From contig NZ_CALBRW010000022.1 of the NCBI RefSeq assembly GCF_937927635.1, forward strand, positions 1-10,961: 10,961 nt of DNA, written 5' to 3'. The stretch is from an uncultured Microbacterium sp. Its GTDB lineage: Bacteria; Actinomycetota; Actinomycetes; Actinomycetales; Microbacteriaceae. Under the pieces are notes generated by a model. The model was not told the origin of the DNA. It did no database searches and saw only the letters and a program-made list of their open reading frames with translations. Position numbers and translations under genes: made by a program. Shown here piece after piece: positions 6,521 through 10,961 of the stretch; positions within the stretch are counted from its first letter, which is position 1; each line of letters starts with the position of its first letter.

Positions 6521-8319
6521 GCACCGCAACTCTTCACGAGGACACCAAGTCCGCAGAGACCAAGGAGAAGCCGCTCGGCGGCCGCTTCCTCGCGGGCACG
6601 GCCAACTACATCGATGAGCGCACCAGCCTCTCGGGCTTCGTCAAGGAGCTCGGGCGCAAGATCTTCCCCGATCACTGGTCGTTCATGCTCGGCGAGATCG
6701 CGCTGTGGAGCTTCGTCGTGGTGTTCCTGTCCGGAACGTTCCTGACGTTCTTCTTCCAGGCGTCCATGGTCCCCACGCACTACACCGGCGCGTACCAGCC
6801 CATGCGCGGCATCGAGATGTCCGCGGCGCTGGAGTCCACGCTGCACATCTCCTTCGACCTGCGCGGCGGCCTCCTGGTCCGCCAGATCCACCACTGGGCC
6901 GCCCTGGTGTTCGTCGCCGGCATCGGCGTGCACATGCTCCGCGTGTTCTTCACCGGCGCGTTCCGCAAGCCACGCGAGCTCAACTGGGTGATCGGCTTCG
7001 TGCTGTTCATCCTGGCCATGGCCGAGGGCTTCACCGGCTACTCGCTCCCCGATGACCTGCTCTCCGGCAACGGCCTGCGCATCATCGACGGCATGGTCAA
7101 GGGCCTCCCCCTGATCGGCACCTGGACCTCGTTCCTGATCTTCGGCGGCGAGTTCCCCGGCAGCGACATCGTGGGCCGCCTGTACACGCTGCACATCCTG
7201 CTGCTCCCGCTGCTAGTGATCGCGTTCGTCGTGCTGCACCTCATGCTGATGGTGATCAACAAGCACACGCAGTTCGCCGGCCCCGGCCGCACCAACAAGA
7301 ACGTCGTCGGCTACCCGATGATGCCGGTGTACATGTCGAAGATGGGCGGCTTCCTGTTCATCGTCTTCGGCACCATCGTGCTGATCGCGACGTTCTTCCA
7401 GATCAACCCGATCTGGAACTACGGCCCCTACGACCCGTCCCCCGTGTCGGCCGGCACGCAGCCCGACTGGTACATCGGCTTCGCCGATGGCGCGTTGCGC
7501 CTGGCTCCGCCGCACCTGGACGTCCCGCTGGGCAACTTCACGCTGTCGCTGGGCATCCTGATCCCGGTTCTGGTCCTGGGCCTGTTCATCGTGGTCGTCG
7601 CCATCTACCCCTTCATCGAGGCGTGGGTGACCGGCGACAAGCGCGAGCACCACATCGCTGATCGTCCTCGCAACGCCGCCACGCGCACCGCGATCGGCGT
7701 CGCCGGCATGATCTTCTACGCAGTCCTGTGGGCGGCCGCATCGTCCGACCTCATGGCCACGCACTTCATGCTCACGATGGAGGGTGTCATCCACACCCTG
7801 CAGGCGCTGCTGATTCTGGGCCCGATCATCGGCTATTTCATCACCAAGCGCATCTGCCTCGCGCTGCAGAAGAAGGACCGCGAGATCGTCCTGCACGGCT
7901 ACGAGTCGGGCCGCATCGTCCGCCTCCCCGGTGGCGAGTTCATCGAGGTGCATCAGCCCGTCGACGTGTACGACCGCTGGAAGCTCATCGACTACGAGAC
8001 CTACCAGCCGCTGGTGGTGCGCCCCAACGCCAAGGGACGCATCCCGTGGCACGAGAACCTGCGTTCGTCGCTCTCGCGCTGGTTCTTCGAGGACCGTCTG
8101 CAGCCGCTCACGCAGGCTCAGATCGACGAGGCCGACGCTCACCAGCAGCACGCCCTGGCGCACGACGCCGAGATCGAGCACGACGAGATCGCCGGTGCGC
8201 ACGCCCGCGCCGGTGTCACCGACGAGGCCTCGGTCGAGATCGCCGAAGAGCACGGCGCCAGCACGTCGAGCTCGGTGATCGCCAAGGACCCTGAGAAGAA
8301 GTCGAAGGACGGCGAGTAA
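6517..8319 (+). CDS. qcrB: Cytochrome b subunit of the bcc complex
   Basis: QcrB is the dihaem cytochrome b that oxidises menaquinol. From TTG 6517 it has 600 residues. Haem ligands are H125/H139 (IHHW and GVHMLR, 14 apart) and H226/H241 (TLHILL and VLHLML, 15 apart), so the second pair has b6-type spacing. The quinol-site motif is PDWY (316-319) rather than PEWY, as I recall for actinobacteria. About eight or nine hydrophobic helices end near residue 450 and are followed by a hydrophilic tail of some 150 residues, acidic near the end (DEADAHQQHALAHDAEIEHD). The TTG start is chosen because it overlaps the qcrA stop in TTGA, has GGGAG (6507-6511) 5 nt upstream, and gives STATLHEDTK at the N-terminus. 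No later ATG leaves the conserved N-terminal region intact. A strong hairpin follows. Confidence 0.95.
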   Translation: MSTATLHEDTKSAETKEKPLGGRFLAGTANYIDERTSLSGFVKELGRKIFPDHWSFMLGEIALWSFVVVFLSGTFLTFFFQASMVPTHYTGAYQPMRGIEMSAALESTLHISFDLRGGLLVRQIHHWAALVFVAGIGVHMLRVFFTGAFRKPRELNWVIGFVLFILAMAEGFTGYSLPDDLLSGNGLRIIDGMVKGLPLIGTWTSFLIFGGEFPGSDIVGRLYTLHILLLPLLVIAFVVLHLMLMVINKHTQFAGPGRTNKNVVGYPMMPVYMSKMGGFLFIVFGTIVLIATFFQINPIWNYGPYDPSPVSAGTQPDWYIGFADGALRLAPPHLDVPLGNFTLSLGILIPVLVLGLFIVVVAIYPFIEAWVTGDKREHHIADRPRNAATRTAIGVAGMIFYAVLWAAASSDLMATHFMLTMEGVIHTLQALLILGPIIGYFITKRICLALQKKDREIVLHGYESGRIVRLPGGEFIEVHQPVDVYDRWKLIDYETYQPLVVRPNAKGRIPWHENLRSSLSRWFFEDRLQPLTQAQIDEADAHQQHALAHDAEIEHDEIAGAHARAGVTDEASVEIAEEHGASTSSSVIAKDPEKKSKDGE

Positions 8320-8330
8320 GCCGCTCCCCA

Positions 8331-8373
8331 CGACTGAGGGCCCCATCCATTCGGATGGGGCCCTCAGTCGTTC
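8331..8373 (+). terminator. Terminator of the ctaE-qcrCAB operon
   Basis: CGACTGAGGGCCCCATCC (8331-8348) pairs perfectly with 8353-8370 over 18 bp, with an ATTC loop. It begins 12 nt after the qcrB stop. The following tract is short (TTCCC), so the very stable stem rather than a U-run would drive termination. Confidence 0.85.
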
Positions 8374-8462
8374 CCGGGTCGGATTGCCCATGCCCGTTGC
8401 GTCGGGATGACAAGGCACCATTCCGCGCCCGACATCTTCGGACCCGCCTGAGAGCCGCGGCG

Positions 8463-8468
8463 TAGTCT
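8463..8468 (+). promoter_or_regulatory. -10 box of a leaderless promoter for the rhodanese gene
   Basis: TAGTCT fits TAnnnT and ends 6 nt before the ATG at 8475. No Shine-Dalgarno sequence lies upstream. No clear -35 is seen. The gene therefore appears to be transcribed independently of qcrB, beyond the 8331-8370 hairpin. Confidence 0.45.
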
Positions 8469-8474
8469 GGTGCC

Positions 8475-8891
8475 ATGGACCGCGCCGCCTACTTCGAAGC
8501 CAAGCTCGCCCACGAGACCGACGGCAGCGACCTGTACGCCGCTCAGAAGGCCGGGAAGGACGTCGTGGTCATCGACGTCCGCTCCGACGAGGCGTGGGCG
8601 CAGGGACGCATCGCAGGCGCCGTGCACATGCACTACCGCGAGATCGCCGAGCGCGCGCCGAAGGAGATACCCGCCGGCACCGATGTGGTCGTCTACTGCT
8701 GGAGCCCCGGCTGCAACGCCGGCGCCAAGGGAGCGCTGGAGTTCGCCAAGCTGGGCTATCCGGTGCGCGAGCTCATCGGCGGCTTCGAGTACTGGGTGCG
8801 CGAGGGCTACCCCGTCGAGGACCACGACGGCATCCACCGGCGCCCCATCGATCCCCTCACCGGCGTCCCCCGCATCCGCACGCGCGCCTGA
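8475..8891 (+). CDS. Single-domain rhodanese-like sulfurtransferase
   Basis: The 138-residue protein is one rhodanese domain, a fold that carries sulfur as a cysteine persulfide. It shows VVIDVRSDEAWAQGRIAGAVHM (positions 31-52, the CH2A-like region with D34 and R36), then VVVYCWSPGC with the presumed catalytic C75, the helix AGAKGALEFAKLGYPVREL (82-100), and the closing GGFEYWVREGYPV (102-114). The active loop carries a second cysteine, C80, in a C-x4-C arrangement, and lacks the Arg that often ends the loop. There is no signal peptide or membrane helix, so it should be cytosolic. It lies alone between the bcc operon and the oppositely directed oxidase operon. Acceptor and pathway cannot be told from the sequence. 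Confidence 0.88.
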   Translation: MDRAAYFEAKLAHETDGSDLYAAQKAGKDVVVIDVRSDEAWAQGRIAGAVHMHYREIAERAPKEIPAGTDVVVYCWSPGCNAGAKGALEFAKLGYPVRELIGGFEYWVREGYPVEDHDGIHRRPIDPLTGVPRIRTRA

Positions 8892-9026
8892 GGGCGCTGG
8901 TCAGCCTCGCTGCGCTGAGGGCGAGCTCAGGCGGCGCTGATCCCGCGGGTCTCATCTGGTTGGCTCGCCCGCGTGGTGCCCGCCATTCGAGTCCCGCGAA
9001 GTCACGCGCTCCAACAGGGATGCAGA

Positions 9027-9058
9027 AGGGGCCTTCCGGATCAGTCCGGAAGGCCCCT
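9027..9058 (-). terminator. Terminator between rhodanese and ctaF, probably bidirectional
   Basis: AGGGGCCTTCCGGA (9027-9040) pairs perfectly with TCCGGAAGGCCCCT (9045-9058) around a TCAG loop. It starts 14 nt beyond the ctaF stop on the minus strand, the usual place for the end of the ctaD-ctaF transcript. It could also stop rhodanese transcripts. The remainder of 8892-9072 shows only a weak inverted repeat and no gene. Confidence 0.8.
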
Positions 9059-9072
9059 CGTGTGCGCTCAGG

Positions 9073-9495
9073 TCAGCGGGCGAAGTGTCCGCGGTAGTAC
9101 TCGTACACCCAGCCGACGATCGCGACGACGAACACCGCGAGGCCCACGGGGAGCAGGAAGTGTCCGACCGCCAGACCGATCATGAAGATCGCGCCGGAAC
9201 CGGCCAGCACGATGGGCCACCAGGACCACGGGCTGAACTCGCCGAGCTCAGGGTCGCCATCGTCGATGTCGGCCGTCAGCACATCCTCGGGCAGCTCTCC
9301 GCCCTGCGCACGGTACGTCTTGCGCAGGTAGATCGCGATCATCGAGCTCATGAGGCCGATGAACAGGAGTCCGATCGTTCCGGTCCACTCGACGTACCCG
9401 TGGTTGGGGTCGAGCAGGTTCCAGATCGTGTAGACGGTGGACATCACGTAGAAGAAGCCAGCGGTGACCCACCAGACGACGATAGTGCTGCGCAT
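9073..9495 (-). CDS. ctaF: Cytochrome c oxidase subunit IV (actinobacterial type)
   Basis: CtaF is the small fourth subunit of the actinobacterial aa3 oxidase in the bcc-aa3 supercomplex. From ATG 9495 it has 140 residues and four hydrophobic helices at about 4-24, 35-57, 90-110 and 112-134. The conserved loop motif EFSPWSWWP (86-94) follows an acidic stretch (DIDDGDPELG), and the protein ends YEYYRGHFAR. It starts only 4 nt after the ctaD stop, so the two are cotranscribed and probably coupled. An in-frame extension to 9549 overlaps the ctaD end, is Pro-rich and non-homologous, and is rejected. A strong hairpin follows the stop. Confidence 0.93.
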   Translation of the reverse strand: MRSTIVVWWVTAGFFYVMSTVYTIWNLLDPNHGYVEWTGTIGLLFIGLMSSMIAIYLRKTYRAQGGELPEDVLTADIDDGDPELGEFSPWSWWPIVLAGSGAIFMIGLAVGHFLLPVGLAVFVVAIVGWVYEYYRGHFAR

Positions 9496-9499
9496 GGGT

Positions 9500-10961
9500 T
9501 TACTTGGCCTCTCCAGCTGCGGCACCGGCAGGAACGGGCTGCTCGGCACCCTCGGGGTGGTTCAGATCGAACGCGGGGCGCTCGCTGCGGATGCGCGGGA
9601 TCGACGTGAAGTTGTGACGCGGCGGCGGGCACGAGGTCGCCCACTCGAGCGACGTGCCGTAGCCCCACGGGTCGTCCACGGTCACCTTCGGCGCCTTGCG
9701 GGCGGTGATCCAGACGTTCAGGAAGAACGGGATCATCGATGCGCCGAGGATGACGGAGCCGATCGTGGAGACCTGGTTGCCCCACTCCCAGCCGTCGTAG
9801 GCCGAGTAGTCGGCGTAGCGGCGGGGCATGCCGTCGACGCCCAGCCAGTGCTGCACGAGGAAGGTCATGTGGAAGCCGATGAACAGCATCCAGAAGTGGA
9901 TGTACCCGAGGCGCTCGTTGAGCATGCGGCCCGTCCACTTCGGCCACCAGAAGTAGAAGCCGGAGAACATGGCGAACACGACCGTGCCGAACACCACGTA
10001 GTGGAAGTGCGCGACCACGAAGTACGAGTCGGTGACGTGGAAGTCCAGCGGCGGGGCCGCCAGGATGACGCCGGTCAGACCGCCGAACACGAACGAGGTG
10101 AGGAACCCGAGTGCGAACACCATGGGCGTCTCGAACGTCAGCGAGCCTCGCCACATCGTGCCGATCCAGTTGAAGATCTTCACACCGGTCGGAACGGCGA
10201 TGAGCATGGTCATCAGCGAGAAGAACGGCAGCAGCACACCGCCGGTGGCGTACATGTGGTGCGCCCACACGGCCACGGACAGCGAAGCGATCGAGATCGT
10301 CGCGTACACCAGGGTCTTGTAGCCGAAGACCGGCTTGCGGCTGAACACCGGGAACACCTCGGAGACGATGCCGAAGAACGGCAGCGCGATGATGTACACC
10401 TCGGGGTGGCCGAAGAACCAGAACAGGTGCTGCCAGAGCAGGACACCGCCGTTCTGCGGGTCGTAGATGTGGGCGCCGAGCACGCGGTCGGCGGCTGCTG
10501 CCAGGATCGCGGCGGCCAGCACGGGGAAGACCATCAGGATCAGCAGGCTGGTGATCAGCGTGTTCCACGAGAAGATCGGCATGCGCCACATGGTCATGCC
10601 CGGTGCGCGCATCGTGATGACGGTGGTGATGAAGTTCACCGCACCGAGGATCGTGCCGAAGCCGGAGAGGCCCAGTCCGAGCATCCAGAGGTTTCCTCCG
10701 GCCCCGGGCGTGAACGTCTCACTGGCCAGAGGCTGATAGGCGAACCAGCCGAACGAGGCCGCACCCTGCGGGGTGAGGAAGCCGGCGACGGCGATGGTCG
10801 AACCGAAGGCGAACAGCCAGAAGGCGAAGGCGTTCAGGCGCGGGAACGCGACATCCGGAGCGCCCAGCTGCAGCGGCAGGATCGCGTTGGCGAATCCGGC
10901 GAACAGCGGCGTCGCGAACATCAGCAGCATGATCGTGCCGTGCATCGTGAACAGCTGGTTG
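9500..10961 (-). CDS. ctaD: Cytochrome c oxidase subunit I (5' end beyond window)
   Basis: CtaD is the catalytic subunit holding haem a and the haem a3-CuB centre where O2 is reduced and protons are pumped. About 486 residues are visible; some 90 N-terminal residues lie outside. From the window edge leftward: the helix-II haem a ligand in FTMHGTIMLL (near 10942), the D-channel Asp in GAPDVAFPRLN, GHPEVY near 10408-10393 with the CuB His, the channel Glu and the cross-linked Tyr, the CuB His pair in WAHHMY (10261-10256), the K-channel Lys in PTGVKIFNW (near 10183), and VAHFHY with the haem a3 and haem a His (10009-10001). The C-terminus carries SLEWATSCPPPRHNF and a polar tail. It is followed at 4 nt by ctaF; ctaC is expected upstream, outside the window. 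All catalytic residues visible are intact. Confidence 0.97.
   Translation of the reverse strand, partial: NQLFTMHGTIMLLMFATPLFAGFANAILPLQLGAPDVAFPRLNAFAFWLFAFGSTIAVAGFLTPQGAASFGWFAYQPLASETFTPGAGGNLWMLGLGLSGFGTILGAVNFITTVITMRAPGMTMWRMPIFSWNTLITSLLILMVFPVLAAAILAAAADRVLGAHIYDPQNGGVLLWQHLFWFFGHPEVYIIALPFFGIVSEVFPVFSRKPVFGYKTLVYATISIASLSVAVWAHHMYATGGVLLPFFSLMTMLIAVPTGVKIFNWIGTMWRGSLTFETPMVFALGFLTSFVFGGLTGVILAAPPLDFHVTDSYFVVAHFHYVVFGTVVFAMFSGFYFWWPKWTGRMLNERLGYIHFWMLFIGFHMTFLVQHWLGVDGMPRRYADYSAYDGWEWGNQVSTIGSVILGASMIPFFLNVWITARKAPKVTVDDPWGYGTSLEWATSCPPPRHNFTSIPRIRSERPAFDLNHPEGAEQPVPAGAAAGEAK

Noticed and set aside
7213..8421. Minus-strand open frame of 402 codons opposite qcrB
   Set aside because: Repetitive Val/Asp/Leu/Arg composition typical of the complement of a GC-rich membrane-protein gene.
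8886..8932. GCCTGAG ... CTCAGGC inverted repeat after the rhodanese gene as a terminator
   Set aside because: Only 7 bp with a loop of over 30 nt and no U-tract; the 9027-9058 hairpin is far stronger.
9444..10589. Minus-strand frame of 381 codons overlapping ctaD
   Set aside because: Out of frame with ctaD, which has every catalytic residue; Arg/His/Pro-rich shadow.
1..10961. tRNA or rRNA genes, CRISPR array, insertion sequences, prophage or defence genes
   Set aside because: No cloverleaf, spaced repeats, transposase/integrase motifs or terminal inverted repeats were seen; nearly all sequence is accounted for by core genes.

Overview
The window is about 68% GC, gene-dense and intron-free. 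Its gene set is typical of a high-GC Gram-positive bacterium. The evidence is a bcc-type cytochrome complex (diheme QcrC, three-helix Rieske protein QcrA, QcrB with a long hydrophilic tail), a CtaF-type oxidase subunit IV, trpD beside ctaE, and several start codons that sit about 6-7 nt after a -10 box without a Shine-Dalgarno site (leaderless). The protein sequences look like Actinomycetota, probably Microbacteriaceae and close to Microbacterium. That placement is recognition by eye, not a search.

Layout. 1-533 (-): 5' part of rpsA (ribosomal protein S1), cut by the window edge. 534-713: divergent control region with a perfect hairpin and a probable structured rpsA leader. 714-1628 (+): stand-alone 5'-3' exonuclease/flap endonuclease. 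It meets the next operon tail to tail with overlapping stop codons. 2611-1625 (-): HhH-PHP protein resembling a PolX without its polymerase core, cotranscribed behind trpD (3689-2625, -). 3690-3881: divergent promoter region. 3882-8319 (+): ctaE-qcrC-qcrA-qcrB, closed by an 18-bp perfect hairpin at 8331-8370. 8475-8891 (+): single-domain rhodanese with its own leaderless promoter. 9027-9058: 14-bp perfect hairpin, the probable terminator of the oppositely directed ctaD-ctaF operon (10961-9073, -), whose 5' end lies outside the window.

How the genes work together. CtaE, QcrC, QcrA, QcrB, CtaD and CtaF are all subunits of the actinobacterial bcc-aa3 respiratory supercomplex. Menaquinol is oxidised at QcrB/QcrA, electrons pass through the two haems of QcrC, and CtaD reduces O2. 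The second large oxidase subunit, CtaC, is not in the window and probably lies just beyond the right edge. TrpD is a tryptophan-biosynthesis enzyme. The left part holds translation (rpsA) and two metal-dependent DNA-metabolism-type enzymes.

The window is mainly conserved core genome, and I see no mobile element, CRISPR array, tRNA or rRNA. The most distinctive sequence-level features are a perfect 18-bp tandem duplication that rebuilds the ctaE/qcrC junction, the PolX-like protein without a polymerase domain, and the repeated leaderless-promoter architecture.
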